Positions 1 through 8,951 of a DNA stretch of 64,000 nucleotides are shown in pieces (the first letter of the stretch is position 1; each line of letters begins with the position of its first letter). Location: positions 42,400 to 106,399 of the forward strand of contig NZ_VOXD01000024.1 of the NCBI RefSeq assembly GCF_008014675.1, written 5' to 3'. The position numbers and the translations under genes were made by a program. The stretch is from Neolewinella aurantiaca (GTDB lineage: Bacteria; Bacteroidota; Bacteroidia; Chitinophagales; Saprospiraceae). The notes under the pieces are model-generated. The model was not told the origin of the DNA and ran no database searches. It saw nothing but the letters and a program-made list of their open reading frames with translations.

Positions 1-543
1 TCGTTCCGGTATTGGTACGCGGCAAATGTTGTCGCCAACGGTTTGTGGCTGGCCGCCGCTTCGTACGACTGGCAATGGCTGTCGGTTGGCATCATCATTT
101 TCATGCTGATTTCATTGTTTCGGATCAACCAACTATTACAAGTCATTGAGTCTTCCGGCGCTAAAATTACTTACTGGTTAGAGCATTTCGTCTTCAGCAT
201 CTACTTTGCGTGGGTAACGCTGGCAACGGTGCTCAATGTAGCTTCCGCACTGAAATTCTACAAATGGAATGGCTTCGGTGTCCCGGAAGTAACCTGGACT
301 ATAATCATGATTGTCGTGGCCGCATTCGTAACCGGATACACAAGCCGCCGTTACCGGGATGCAGCTTATGCAGGGGTTGTGGTCTGGGCTTTCGTCGCGC
401 TTTCTATCAAGCATTGGGGGGCGCAAACGCAGGTGCTCAGTTACGTTGGAGGAGCAGTAGCTGTGCTGTTCGTCGGGCTCATATTCTGGCTCCTCAGCGG
501 ACGATCTGCTGGAAAAAACAACGGGCGGGTCGAAGCCGGATAA
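1..543 (+). CDS. TspO-like tryptophan-rich membrane protein (5' end outside window)
   Basis: The frame is open from the first base, so the N-terminus lies to the left and about 180 residues are visible. It is a polytopic membrane protein with about five hydrophobic segments, many Trp/Tyr, and the segment SIYFAWVTLATVLN (visible residues 66-79). That segment resembles the PFSIYLGWITVAT pattern of Bacteroidetes tryptophan-rich sensory (TspO/MBR-type) proteins. The tail is short, basic and cytoplasmic-looking. Related proteins bind tetrapyrroles or act in stress responses, but the ligand cannot be judged from this fragment. A copy of the dispersed GGCGC...GCAGGTGC element (417-440) lies inside the gene and codes for part of a loop. 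The assignment is by motif and topology only. Confidence 0.6.
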   Translation, partial: SFRYWYAANVVANGLWLAAASYDWQWLSVGIIIFMLISLFRINQLLQVIESSGAKITYWLEHFVFSIYFAWVTLATVLNVASALKFYKWNGFGVPEVTWTIIMIVVAAFVTGYTSRRYRDAAYAGVVVWAFVALSIKHWGAQTQVLSYVGGAVAVLFVGLIFWLLSGRSAGKNNGRVEAG

Positions 544-666
544 GGGTCTGGATGTAGTAAAACGTGGTGTATTATTCTCGGCCCCTTTTCCCGGTAACCG
601 AAATATACAGAGTAGATTAGCATTGAAAACTAATAACCGTAGTCTTAAGTCTTTCAAGCAAAATCT

Positions 667-1818
667 ATGTACAGTTCTATTACCGCCGGTGTTGCCGGCA
701 CTGGTTTTATCGGCCCCGTTCACGTCGAAGGCCTGCGCCGGCTCGGTGTTCGCGTCAAAGGAATTTCCAGCGCCACGCTCGAATTGGCCGAAGAGGCCCG
801 CCAACAACTAAACCTCGAGCACGCTTACCCCAACTTCGAGGCGATGCTGGAAGACGACGATCTCGACGTTATCCACCTCGCAGTACCCAACGTACTGCAC
901 TACCCGATGGTGAAACAGGTGCTTGCCGCAGGCAAGCACGTGATGTGCGAGAAGCCACTCGCCATGACCTCCGAACAAGGTAAAGAACTTGTCGAACTCG
1001 CTGCCGCAACCAACCTCAAAGCCGGAGTCAACTACAACCTCCGTTTCTACCCCATGAACCTGGAAGTAAAAGACCGCCTGGCCAGCAATGACGCCCGGAT
1101 CTTCTCCGTCGTTGGCGGCTACCAGCAAGATTGGTTGCTCTACGACACCGACTACAACTGGCGCGTTCTGGCGGACCAGGGCGGCGCGCTACGCGCCGTT
1201 TCCGACATCGGTACCCACTGGCTCGACCTTGTGCACTTCACCACCGGCCTGGAGGTCGAAGCGGTTCTCGCTGACCTGACCACCGTTCATACCACCCGTC
1301 GCCGGCCAAAGGGCGAGGTGAGCTCGTTCAACAACGAAAAACTACGCGACGAAGACCTTGAGTCCATCCCCGTCACTACCGATGATTGTGCCAGCATTCT
1401 CCTCAAATTCAAGGGTGGGGCCAAAGGGCAACTCTTCGTTACTCAGGTGAGTGCAGGGCATAAAAACCGCCTCACGTACGACATTGCTACCCAAGACGCC
1501 GCCTACGAGTTCAACAGCGAACGCCCCAATGAACTACTGGTGGGCCGGCGCGACGCTCCGTCGGAATTTCTGCTCAAAGACCCGGCCTTACTGACCGGAC
1601 TGGCCAGCCCCTACGTCAATTACCCGGGCGGACACAACGAAGGCTTCCCCGACACCTTCAAGCAATGCTTCCGCTCGTTTTACAACGACATCCTTGCGGG
1701 TGACGCCCCAACCGGCGAACCTCCGCACTACGCCACGTTCGAAGACGGACTCCGGGAACTGGTCATTTGCGACGCCATCATCAAAAGCCACGAAGAACAA
1801 GCCTGGGTGTACCTGTAG
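667..1818 (+). CDS. Gfo/Idh/MocA family oxidoreductase
   Basis: A 383-residue NAD(P)-dependent oxidoreductase. The N-terminal Rossmann fold shows GVAGTGFIGPVH at residues 8-19. The family EKP signature is at 95-97, and DIGTHWLD at 180-187 carries the His expected for the catalytic helix. Length and order (nucleotide-binding domain, then alpha/beta C-terminal domain) match the family, which oxidises or reduces sugars, inositols and related polyols in the cytoplasm. The substrate cannot be read from the sequence. The ATG at 667 sits directly before the Rossmann strand, so the start is convincing. The gene stands alone; no sugar transporter or isomerase adjoins it. Confidence 0.88.
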   Translation: MYSSITAGVAGTGFIGPVHVEGLRRLGVRVKGISSATLELAEEARQQLNLEHAYPNFEAMLEDDDLDVIHLAVPNVLHYPMVKQVLAAGKHVMCEKPLAMTSEQGKELVELAAATNLKAGVNYNLRFYPMNLEVKDRLASNDARIFSVVGGYQQDWLLYDTDYNWRVLADQGGALRAVSDIGTHWLDLVHFTTGLEVEAVLADLTTVHTTRRRPKGEVSSFNNEKLRDEDLESIPVTTDDCASILLKFKGGAKGQLFVTQVSAGHKNRLTYDIATQDAAYEFNSERPNELLVGRRDAPSEFLLKDPALLTGLASPYVNYPGGHNEGFPDTFKQCFRSFYNDILAGDAPTGEPPHYATFEDGLRELVICDAIIKSHEEQAWVYL

Positions 1819-1947
1819 GTGAGAGGGTTAGCAGAGTATAAAAAACCGGAGTACAGAAATCAAAGGACAGAGGGAATTGGTAACTCGCCCTTGCTGTTCT
1901 TCCTGAACGGCAAACGCTGCGTTTTCACTCTCTGACCTGATGCATTT

Positions 1948-2373
1948 CTACCGTGTCCAGTAATCAAGGACGAGCACGTCTTTCAGGTGGGGCTTGAGGA
2001 CCTCCACAAACGCAAGGTGGTCCGGATGAGGCAGGTAAACCGCCCGGTCCGCTTCGCTTTTGAAAGTCACAAAAAAGAGGTGGGTGTAACCTTTGTCCAG
2101 GCCTTCCGGGCTGTTGTTGATGCCCCATTCGTAATCGTGGATCTCCGGGATCTTGCCGGGCAAAGCGGCAAAGGCCTCTTCCACTTCCTGTACACCAGCA
2201 GGGTAGCTGTCTTCGTTGAAGGAGAACAGTACGGCGTGCCGCAGCAATGAATCGGGCGTATTCGCTTTCATATCTACAGAAAGATCGGTGGTGATTTGGC
2301 TGGTCGTCTCTTCCGGGGCCGATTCGGAGCAGGCGAGGAGGAAGAGAAAGGGAAGTAATGTGAGGTAGCGCAT
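1948..2373 (-). CDS. Dabb (stress-responsive A/B barrel) domain lipoprotein
   Basis: A 141-residue protein. A short signal peptide ends in a lipobox (FLLACS), so it should be lipid-anchored in the envelope. The rest is one Dabb domain: LLRHAVLFSF begins the first strand, followed by the conserved YTHLFFVTFKSEADRA and a C-terminal HPDHLAF...VLDYW. The Dabb ferredoxin-like fold usually dimerises, and its role is often unknown. The frame stays open upstream to 2493, but I place the start at ATG 2373. It directly precedes the lipoprotein signal, and a TAnnTTTG element lies only 4 bases upstream. The message is probably nearly leaderless. Confidence 0.82.
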   Translation of the reverse strand: MRYLTLLPFLFLLACSESAPEETTSQITTDLSVDMKANTPDSLLRHAVLFSFNEDSYPAGVQEVEEAFAALPGKIPEIHDYEWGINNSPEGLDKGYTHLFFVTFKSEADRAVYLPHPDHLAFVEVLKPHLKDVLVLDYWTR

Positions 2374-2377
2374 ACGC

Positions 2378-2385
2378 CAAAGGTA
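2378..2385 (-). promoter_or_regulatory. TAnnTTTG -7 element for the Dabb lipoprotein gene
   Basis: TACCTTTG on the minus strand, ending 4 bases before ATG 2373. It matches the Bacteroidetes -7 consensus and implies transcription starting at or just before the start codon. Confidence 0.55.
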
Positions 2386-2478
2386 GTTTTTCCTGAGACA
2401 TAAAATTACCCCCGTGGTCCACAACATCGTTTTTAGGAATTGAGAAAACAGACGTTGTCTATGGCTTAGGTGCAATAA

Positions 2479-2548
2479 AAAAGCATTCAACATTCAGCTT
2501 TCAGGTCGTCATTAAAGACCGTTTGAAAGCCGAACATTGAATGCTTTT
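2479..2548 (-). terminator. htpG terminator; copy 1 of a shared stem family
   Basis: A long stem whose arms are AAAAGCATTCAACATTC (2479-2495) and GAACATTGAATGCTTTT (2532-2548), extended inward by GCTTTC/GAAAGC and GGTC/GACC. On the minus strand it is followed by a T tract, 35 bases past the htpG stop. The outer stem sequence recurs at 35561-35616 and 48690-48756. Confidence 0.8.
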
Positions 2549-2582
2549 GTAATTGTGCCGTAAGGCAGCGGAAAGCCCGCGC

Positions 2583-4469
2583 TTACTTCATCATCTTAAC
2601 CGACCGGTCTACGAAAGCCTTGAGCTCTGCGCCGGAAAGCAACTGCTGGCTCAGCAGTGCGAGTTGGTAAAGGTGGGTAGCGTTTTCGGTGCGAGCCGCT
2701 TCATCCTCATTGTTCAGGATCTGATCCTTCACGATCGGGTTGTTGGCGTTCACAACGACGTTGTACATATCGGGGAACATGGAGGTGTCCATGCCCTGAA
2801 GTTGCTGCATTTCTTTCATGCGGCGCATGAACTCATTGCGAACGATCTGAACGGGAGCGTCTGTGGTATCCAGCGGTTTCAGTTCCACATTGCCTTTTTC
2901 ACCCACAACGGTGGTGAAGAGATCCTTGACCGTAGTCTGCTCCTCTTCGTTTAGCAGTAGCTCCTTCTCTTCATCTTTCTGGACGAGTTGATCAGGAGTT
3001 GCTGAGTCTACGCGAACGAAGGTCATACCTTCTTTCTGCTCCAGGCTCTGGATAAAGGGAGCATCGATGGCGTGCTCCAGCTTCAGGACATCGTAGCCGC
3101 GCTCAATGGCACCCGCAACGAGGGTGTGCTGACGGTCCTCATCGGCAGTGTAAATGCCGATGACCTTGTCGTGCTTATCGGTTTGGTTTTCCGCAATCCG
3201 CTCTTTGTACTCTTCGATCGTAAACTTGCGGTTGTCCGTGTTTTCGAGGAGTACGAATTTCTTAGCACGGTCGTAGAACTTCTCTTCGGAGATCATACCG
3301 TACTTCACGAATACACCGAGGTCGGCCCATTTTGCTTCGTAGTCTTCGCGGTTGTCTTTGAAGAGGCTGTTGAGTTTTTCGGCTACCTTCTTGGTGATGT
3401 AGCCGGTGATTTTTTTCACGTTGGTGTCGGCCTGAAGGTACGAGCGGGAAACGTTCAGCGGAATATCCGGGCTGTCGATCACACCGTGGAGCAGAGTCAG
3501 GAACTCAGGCACGATTTCCTTCACGTCGTCGGTGACATACACCTGGTTGCTGTAGAGCTGGATTTTGTTACGCTGTAACTCGAGTCCTCCGGAAACCTTC
3601 GGGAAGTAAAGGATACCCGTGAGGTTGAAGGGGAAATCGATGTTGAGGTGAATCCAGAACATGGGCGGCTGGCCCATGGGGTAAAGCTCGCGGTAGAAGT
3701 CCTTGTAATCGTCGTCCGTGAGGTCGGCAGGGTTCTTTTTCCAGAGTGGTTCAGGGTTATTGATAATGTTGTCAACTTCCTTTTCAACCTTTACCGGTTC
3801 GGGCTTCTCTTCGCCTTCGATTACTGCTACGTCGGATTCCTCGTAAGTGGTCTCGGTTTTTGTTCCGAAACGAATAGGGATGGGAAGGAAGCGTGCATAC
3901 TTGTTCAGCAGGCCTTCGATCTCACTGTCCTCGAGGTACTGTACACTGTCGTCGGAAACGTGGAGGATGATGTCGGTACCACGGAAGTCGCGGTCGCCTT
4001 CACCGATTTCGTAGCTGGGGTCACCTTCACAGATCCAGCGGACGGGCTCGGCGCCGTCTTTCCAGCTCAGGGTATTTACTTCCACCTTGTCGGCTACCAT
4101 AAAGGCAGAGTAGAAACCCAGACCAAAGTGACCGATGATGCTGGCGTCTTCCTGGTATTTGTCCACGAAGTCCTGAGCGGAAGAGAGGGCAACCTGATTG
4201 AGGTATTTCTCAACTTCTTCTTTGGTCATACCGATACCGCGGTCGCGGATGGTCAGTGTCTTGGCCTCCTTATCGATCATGATGTCGATCGTGTCTTCGC
4301 CGATATCGCCTTTGAACTCACCCTTGCGGTTCAGGGTCTTGAGTTTGCTGGTGGCATCTACTGCATTGGAGACAAGTTCACGAAGGAAAATTTCCTGGTC
4401 AGAGTACAGGAATTTCTTAATTATGGGGAAGATGTTCTCGGTCTGTACCGAGATGTTTCCTTTTTGCAT
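2583..4469 (-). CDS. htpG: Molecular chaperone HtpG (Hsp90)
   Basis: 628 residues, the full length expected for bacterial Hsp90. The N-terminal GHKL ATPase has ELVSNAVDA with E31 and N35, DRGIG at 76-80 and GHFGLGFYSAF from 113. The middle and C-terminal dimerisation domains follow in the normal order. It is a cytosolic ATP-dependent chaperone for stress-labile clients. It is transcribed leftwards from its own upstream region and ends at the strong hairpin at 2479-2548. The ATG at 4469 begins MQKGNISVQTENIFP, the usual family N-terminus. Confidence 0.97.
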   Translation of the reverse strand: MQKGNISVQTENIFPIIKKFLYSDQEIFLRELVSNAVDATSKLKTLNRKGEFKGDIGEDTIDIMIDKEAKTLTIRDRGIGMTKEEVEKYLNQVALSSAQDFVDKYQEDASIIGHFGLGFYSAFMVADKVEVNTLSWKDGAEPVRWICEGDPSYEIGEGDRDFRGTDIILHVSDDSVQYLEDSEIEGLLNKYARFLPIPIRFGTKTETTYEESDVAVIEGEEKPEPVKVEKEVDNIINNPEPLWKKNPADLTDDDYKDFYRELYPMGQPPMFWIHLNIDFPFNLTGILYFPKVSGGLELQRNKIQLYSNQVYVTDDVKEIVPEFLTLLHGVIDSPDIPLNVSRSYLQADTNVKKITGYITKKVAEKLNSLFKDNREDYEAKWADLGVFVKYGMISEEKFYDRAKKFVLLENTDNRKFTIEEYKERIAENQTDKHDKVIGIYTADEDRQHTLVAGAIERGYDVLKLEHAIDAPFIQSLEQKEGMTFVRVDSATPDQLVQKDEEKELLLNEEEQTTVKDLFTTVVGEKGNVELKPLDTTDAPVQIVRNEFMRRMKEMQQLQGMDTSMFPDMYNVVVNANNPIVKDQILNNEDEAARTENATHLYQLALLSQQLLSGAELKAFVDRSVKMMK

Positions 4470-4605
4470 AGTTGAATTAGTTTTGATGGTGGGTGGTATA
4501 CTCCGACCCTGTCAACCGCAAAGGTTGTTCCAGTCATTATTTCCTGACTTTTTGACCGGACGCAGCTACTGTTGGTAAGTAGCCGGCACCGGCCCACGCA
4601 AAGCA

Positions 4606-5622
4606 TCAACGCAGGGAAAGAATTTTGTCGAGGTCCAGGTCTTCCTGTTCCGGCACGGCAATGCAGCCAATTCTTCTGGCTTCCCGTTTGGCGAGGTAAA
4701 CCTGCTCGGTCTGACCGGGCGTAGGCACCAGTATCAGTTTTTTGCCCGTCGTTACTGCGTAAACATCCATTAGTGTGCTGTAGCCTGAGCGGCAAATGAT
4801 GTGTTCTGCGGCGGGTAAAAGGCGGCTGAGCAGGGCAGCATCCGCAAAATCATAGACGGTAATATTATTCGGTAAATCAGGAAGGTGGTTGGCTGAACCA
4901 GGCAGGCCTCGGACCAGAACATGATTGCCGGGCACCGTGGAAAGTTGCGCAACGACGATGGCTTCCAACTGTGTTCGCATGGGTTCAGGGCCGGAGAGCA
5001 GCGCCATCACGGTGAGTACTGAAACTCCTCGTTCTTGTTGTTCGGCCATCCCTGCTGAAAGCCGCGAAAGAGGCCCGATGTATTGTACGTGGCCATAATT
5101 GCGGCGACCGGAAAGCTGACCGCTGACGCGGTGTTTCGCCTCGGCAAAATCGGGCACCCAGAATTCATCGAAGCGTTGCAGGTAAGCGCGGTAAATCCGG
5201 GAGACCAGCCGACTGTTTGTAATCGGGTGCAGCTGGTGGGTCAGAAAAACGGAGCGTGTTCGGGGGACGTAGCAGCCGAAGCGGTTGTCGGATACAATCC
5301 GGTCGATCCTCAGCTCCTGAACGAGCGTCGCACAGCACCTGCGTTCGCGCCAGATGGTGACCATCCAACGGGGAAATTGCAGCGCTACGTTGAGCGGCAT
5401 GGATCGGGTAGGGTAGGTAACGTTATAGCCGGGGAGTTCGTAAACTTTCGTACCCGGACGTTCTGACTCGATGAATTTTTTGGCGCGGCCGCAGGATGCA
5501 AAGAAAACTGCTTCGCCGGCTTCCTCCAGGGCATTTGCCAGGGCAAGGCTGCGGGAGGCGTGGCCCAGCCCCCAGTCGAGGATGCATAGCAAGGTGCGTT
5601 GGCCGGGGCGGGAAGGAATCAT
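4606..5622 (-). CDS. GT28/MurG-like glycosyltransferase family protein
   Basis: 338 residues with a GT-B layout. The N-terminal domain opens with LCILDWGLGHASRSLALA, the glycine-rich loop and GHxxR motif seen in MurG-like enzymes. The C-terminal domain has ICRSGYSTLMDV and VPTPGQTEQVYLAKR, the nucleotide-sugar-binding region of family GT28. It is probably a cytoplasmic or membrane-associated sugar transferase, but donor and acceptor are unknown. A GTG start 27 bases upstream is possible. I prefer ATG 5622 because TAAATTTG ends 5 bases before it. Two copies of the dispersed repeat (5334-5351 and 5482-5507, opposite orientations) are embedded and translated in frame. Confidence 0.8.
   Translation of the reverse strand: MIPSRPGQRTLLCILDWGLGHASRSLALANALEEAGEAVFFASCGRAKKFIESERPGTKVYELPGYNVTYPTRSMPLNVALQFPRWMVTIWRERRCCATLVQELRIDRIVSDNRFGCYVPRTRSVFLTHQLHPITNSRLVSRIYRAYLQRFDEFWVPDFAEAKHRVSGQLSGRRNYGHVQYIGPLSRLSAGMAEQQERGVSVLTVMALLSGPEPMRTQLEAIVVAQLSTVPGNHVLVRGLPGSANHLPDLPNNITVYDFADAALLSRLLPAAEHIICRSGYSTLMDVYAVTTGKKLILVPTPGQTEQVYLAKREARRIGCIAVPEQEDLDLDKILSLR
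5334..5507. repeat. Two copies of the dispersed GCAGGTGCA element inside the glycosyltransferase gene
   Basis: The copies are AGCACCTGCGTTCGCGCC (5334-5351) and GGCGCGGCCGCAGGATGCAA (5482-5501), in opposite orientation. Both match the dispersed element found around the window. The second codes for ASCGRA in the protein. Confidence 0.6.
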
Positions 5623-5627
5623 GGCTG

Positions 5628-5635
5628 CAAATTTA
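5628..5635 (-). promoter_or_regulatory. TAnnTTTG -7 element for the glycosyltransferase gene
   Basis: TAAATTTG on the minus strand, 5 bases before ATG 5622. It supports that start and a nearly leaderless message. Confidence 0.5.
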
Positions 5636-5714
5636 AGGATTAAAGCCACCCACTAAGGCGCACTACGAACAAGGTCGATGGCCGCCGCGCTGAATACAGA
5701 AACAACTGCCCCGG

Positions 5715-6503
5715 ATGAAGCTATCGGAAAAATCTCTTCAACGCCTCTTTGCGGGCGGTCATGTCGCAAAAGGATCGATCTATTTTCTTGTCGGTACGTT
5801 CGCCCTCGCAACCGTCATCGGGGCCGCGCGCAGTTCTAACGGCCCCAAGGCGATCATCGACTGGGTAAGCGGAAATCCTTTTGGACAGCTGATCCTGGGG
5901 CTGTTGGGGGCTGGCCTGGCAGCCTACGCGCTTTGGCGTTTCTACCTGGCTGCTTTTGATCCGGCGGAAGAAAGTGACGATAATAAAGGAAAAGTGAAAC
6001 GCATCGGTTGGGTGGTGAGCGGGCTGGCGTACGCAGGGCTCGCCGTCTACGCCTTCCAGCGTTTGATCAGCAATGGTGGTAGCAAGGAAACAAAGAAAGA
6101 CCTCATCGCAGCTTTGCTCGAACAATCATGGGGGCACATTGCGGTAATCGTCATCGGTGTTGTGGTCATCGGAACGGGGTGTTACCAACTCTACCGCGCT
6201 GTAACGGACCGGCACATGGAGCAAATCAAAGAGTTTGAGTTGAACGAAGAAAAGCGGATGGCCTTCCGCGATGCCGGCCGGGTAGGACTGAGCGCCCGTT
6301 TCGTCGTTTATGGCATCATGGGCTACTTCCTGATACGAACCGGACTGACGTCCGATACCGGCAAGTTTCGTGCGCTGGGGGAAGCACTCTCTTTCCTCGA
6401 AGGCGGAACGGTGAGTTCCGCTCTGCTGGCTCTGGTGGGTACGGGACTGATGGCGTACGGACTTTTCATGTTCGTGAAAGCCAGGTACGGAGTACCGAGT
6501 TGA
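5715..6503 (+). CDS. DUF1206 integral membrane protein
   Basis: 262 residues with six predicted membrane segments arranged as three repeats of two helices. Each repeat opens with a Gly-rich A/G-x-x-x-K/R-G pattern: AGGHVAKGSIYFLVG near 14, VSGLAYAGLAVYAF near 106 and GRVGLSARFVVYGIMG near 188. This three-fold repeat defines DUF1206. The function is unknown and no partner adjoins it. It is divergent from the glycosyltransferase, with about 90 bases between the starts. The ATG at 5715 fits the first repeat. Confidence 0.88.
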   Translation: MKLSEKSLQRLFAGGHVAKGSIYFLVGTFALATVIGAARSSNGPKAIIDWVSGNPFGQLILGLLGAGLAAYALWRFYLAAFDPAEESDDNKGKVKRIGWVVSGLAYAGLAVYAFQRLISNGGSKETKKDLIAALLEQSWGHIAVIVIGVVVIGTGCYQLYRAVTDRHMEQIKEFELNEEKRMAFRDAGRVGLSARFVVYGIMGYFLIRTGLTSDTGKFRALGEALSFLEGGTVSSALLALVGTGLMAYGLFMFVKARYGVPS

Positions 6504-6712
6504 ACCGTGGGCAGGTGGTGGTGCCCGTTATTGTAACCCCGGTAGGAGCTGATGTTTTTGCACAATTAAGGGAGGATAGCCTGCTGATTTGTATCTCAGG
6601 CAACATTGTCCGCTTTCACTCCAGCGGGTGCGTTCCGGGCTGAAGATTGTCTCATGCTTCCGGTGAATAGATCCGGAATGCAAGCAGGACGATTTTTTTT
6701 GAAAAAAACTCA

Positions 6713-6740
6713 GGAAACTTTGAAACCATCTAAAGTTTCC
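6713..6740. promoter_or_regulatory. Perfect inverted repeat, candidate TetR operator
   Basis: GGAAACTTT (6713-6721) and AAAGTTTCC (6732-6740) are exact reverse complements separated by 10 bases. They lie 15 bases before the regulator's GTG start. Size and position are typical of an autoregulatory operator of a TetR repressor that controls an efflux operon. Confidence 0.65.
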
Positions 6741-6755
6741 AGCGTTCTTTGCGCC

Positions 6756-7382
6756 GTGAACGAACTCAAAAAGAACAAACAGGGCCTGTTCAGGGCCGCA
6801 TCCTCTATGTTCAGGCGCTTGGGCATCAAGAGTGTCAGTATGGACGATCTGGCGCGGACGATGGGTGTTTCCAAAAAGACATTGTACCAACTCGTTACGA
6901 ATAAAGAGGAGCTGGTGATGATGATAATGGAAGAGGATTTCAGACGGGACATGGAGGTTTTTGCTGACTGCCAGAACACATCGCATGATGCCATTGATGA
7001 ATTTCTGAGAACCAGCCGCTACTTCATTCATGAGTTGCGGGAGATTTCGCCCGCAGCGGTGCATGACCTGCAGAAATACTATCCGGCAATCTGGAAAGGG
7101 ATGGTACGCCAGCACCACGTGGCATTTGAACAGAAACTGGTTCAGAACATCGAGCGTGGAATGGAAGAAGGCCTGTACCGTAACAACATCGAGCCTGAGG
7201 TGATCGCTACGCTTTACTCCGGAATGATGATGGTTGCCGTAGACCGGCAGGTATTCCCGAATTACGACCGCCCGCTTTCAGAGGTCATACGCCAGATGAC
7301 GGAGTATCACTTTCAGGGCATCGTAAATCAGTTTGGCCGCGACCGGCTCGATCAGTACCTCGACAAGAAAGCTTTAAAATAA
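6756..7382 (+). CDS. TetR/AcrR family regulator of the efflux operon
   Basis: 208 residues from GTG 6756, the normal TetR length. The frame is open from 6606, but that extension has no homology and would run through the palindrome at 6713-6740. The N-terminal helix-turn-helix is at about residues 25-48 (SMDDLARTMGVSKKTLY, followed by NKEELV). The C-terminal part is a helical ligand-binding and dimerisation domain. The gene heads a tandem set with TolC, membrane fusion protein and RND pump genes, which it most likely represses until an inducer binds. About 105 bases separate it from the TolC gene. Confidence 0.85.
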   Translation: MNELKKNKQGLFRAASSMFRRLGIKSVSMDDLARTMGVSKKTLYQLVTNKEELVMMIMEEDFRRDMEVFADCQNTSHDAIDEFLRTSRYFIHELREISPAAVHDLQKYYPAIWKGMVRQHHVAFEQKLVQNIERGMEEGLYRNNIEPEVIATLYSGMMMVAVDRQVFPNYDRPLSEVIRQMTEYHFQGIVNQFGRDRLDQYLDKKALK

Positions 7383-7489
7383 AAACAGACAGAGAGCAAC
7401 CATTCGAAGACTCACTAAGTTTTGCGGATGAAGTAGCCCCTGTTCCCCTCAGCCCCCACCAAATCAACTAATACATAATTTTTGATCCG

Positions 7490-8827
7490 ATGAAATATTT
7501 TACCAGGCAATTGCTGCTGATGGTTGCTCTGATGAGTGGTCTGGCAAGCCTGTACGCACAGTCAGAACCGCCACCGGTATTCAGTCTGGACGAGGCCGTG
7601 GCCTACGCCATGAGCAACAACAACTCCATCCGTAATGCTCAGGTCGATATCCTGGACGCCGAGCAGAACGTAAAAGAAAGGTTGAGCACCGGCCTTCCTC
7701 AAATCAACGGTTCACTGGATTTTACGCGCTACCTCAAAGTTCCGCAGGTTCCACTGCCTGCTGCCTTCACGATGGGAGACCCGAACGCACCAGAGTCTAT
7801 CTCGTTTCAGTTGAAGAATAGCTTTACGGCCGGCCTGAGTGCCAGGGGGATGATCTTTGACGGGTCGTTCTTTGTAGGCCTGCGTGCAGCCAGGGCCAGT
7901 AGTGATTACTTCAACCTTCAGCTGGAAAACACCCAGCGGACCGTACGGGGGCAGGTCATTCAGGCTTACTTCCCAACACTGCTGCTGAAAACCAATGTTG
8001 CGATCCTGGATAACAATATCAGTAACCTGACGAAGCTCAAAGACGAGGTGTCTGCTCAGTACGATGCCGGTTTTGTAGAACAGCTGGATGTAGATCGGCT
8101 GGTCCTCAGCCTCAACAACCTGCGTAGCCAGCGCGACCAGGTAGCTCAGCAGGCCGAGAATGCCCTAAGGGCATTGAAGTTCACCCTGAACTATCCGCTG
8201 GATGAGCCGCTTCGTGTGGAGGACGACCTCGCCAAACTGGAAACGGAGATCGACGCTGCTTTGCTGACGTCTGACATTCCTTACCAAACCCGGCCTGAAT
8301 TGCGCTTGCTCGACAAAACGATCGAGCTTCAGGGGCTGAACGAAGAACTGCAAAAAGCAGCTTACCTGCCAACTGTATACGCCAATCTCGCCGCGCAATA
8401 CGTGTACTCCGGCGATGACTTCAAGGATGGATTTTGGGCTCCCACTGTTCTGGTGGGTGTTCAGGCCAACATCCCTATTTACGACTTCGGTGGCCGCGCT
8501 GCGCGCGTGGAGCGTGCGAAACTGGCGACCCAAAAGGTGATCAATCAGCGCAACGATCTTCACCGAAGCATCCAACTGGAAGTCTTGAATGCCCGAAGCA
8601 CCTTTACGGCCAACTCTGACCGGCTGCAGGTAACCAAAGATAACCTGGCCCTTGCACAGCGCATCTACGATACGACCCAAATCAAATACCGTGAAGGTGT
8701 GGGTTCGAGCGTGGAAGTAGTGCAGGCCGAGCAAGCACTCTACGAATCGCAAGCCAATTACCTGAACGCACTTTACGAAACGCTGGTGGCGAAAGAGGAC
8801 CTCTTCCTCGCCCTTGGCCGGAATTAG
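7490..8827 (+). CDS. TolC family outer-membrane efflux protein
   Basis: 445 residues. A signal peptide ends at about residue 23 (SLYAQ). Two long alpha-helical repeats follow, starting with SLDEAVAYAMSNNNSIRNA, the usual first OEP motif. The second OEP repeat is near 230-430 and includes PIYDFGGRAARVERA and YREGVGSSVEVVQAEQALYE. It is the trimeric outer-membrane channel of a tripartite pump. It is the second gene of the TetR-TolC-MFP-RND cluster, so it should dock to the lipoprotein adaptor encoded next. Confidence 0.93.
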   Translation: MKYFTRQLLLMVALMSGLASLYAQSEPPPVFSLDEAVAYAMSNNNSIRNAQVDILDAEQNVKERLSTGLPQINGSLDFTRYLKVPQVPLPAAFTMGDPNAPESISFQLKNSFTAGLSARGMIFDGSFFVGLRAARASSDYFNLQLENTQRTVRGQVIQAYFPTLLLKTNVAILDNNISNLTKLKDEVSAQYDAGFVEQLDVDRLVLSLNNLRSQRDQVAQQAENALRALKFTLNYPLDEPLRVEDDLAKLETEIDAALLTSDIPYQTRPELRLLDKTIELQGLNEELQKAAYLPTVYANLAAQYVYSGDDFKDGFWAPTVLVGVQANIPIYDFGGRAARVERAKLATQKVINQRNDLHRSIQLEVLNARSTFTANSDRLQVTKDNLALAQRIYDTTQIKYREGVGSSVEVVQAEQALYESQANYLNALYETLVAKEDLFLALGRN

Positions 8828-8951
8828 TAATTAGCCGGCAGGGTACACAGTGCCTTACGCTCATTGCACGCCCGTCGCTTCAATTCTACCCCCATCGTGC
8901 AGCAGCCCTGCTGACTGTACTCTCCCCCCCATAAAATCTCCATCTTCCCCG

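Noticed and set aside
3648..4475. 275-codon frame opposite htpG
   Set aside because: It is a shadow of the htpG coding strand; htpG is a strongly conserved full-length protein.
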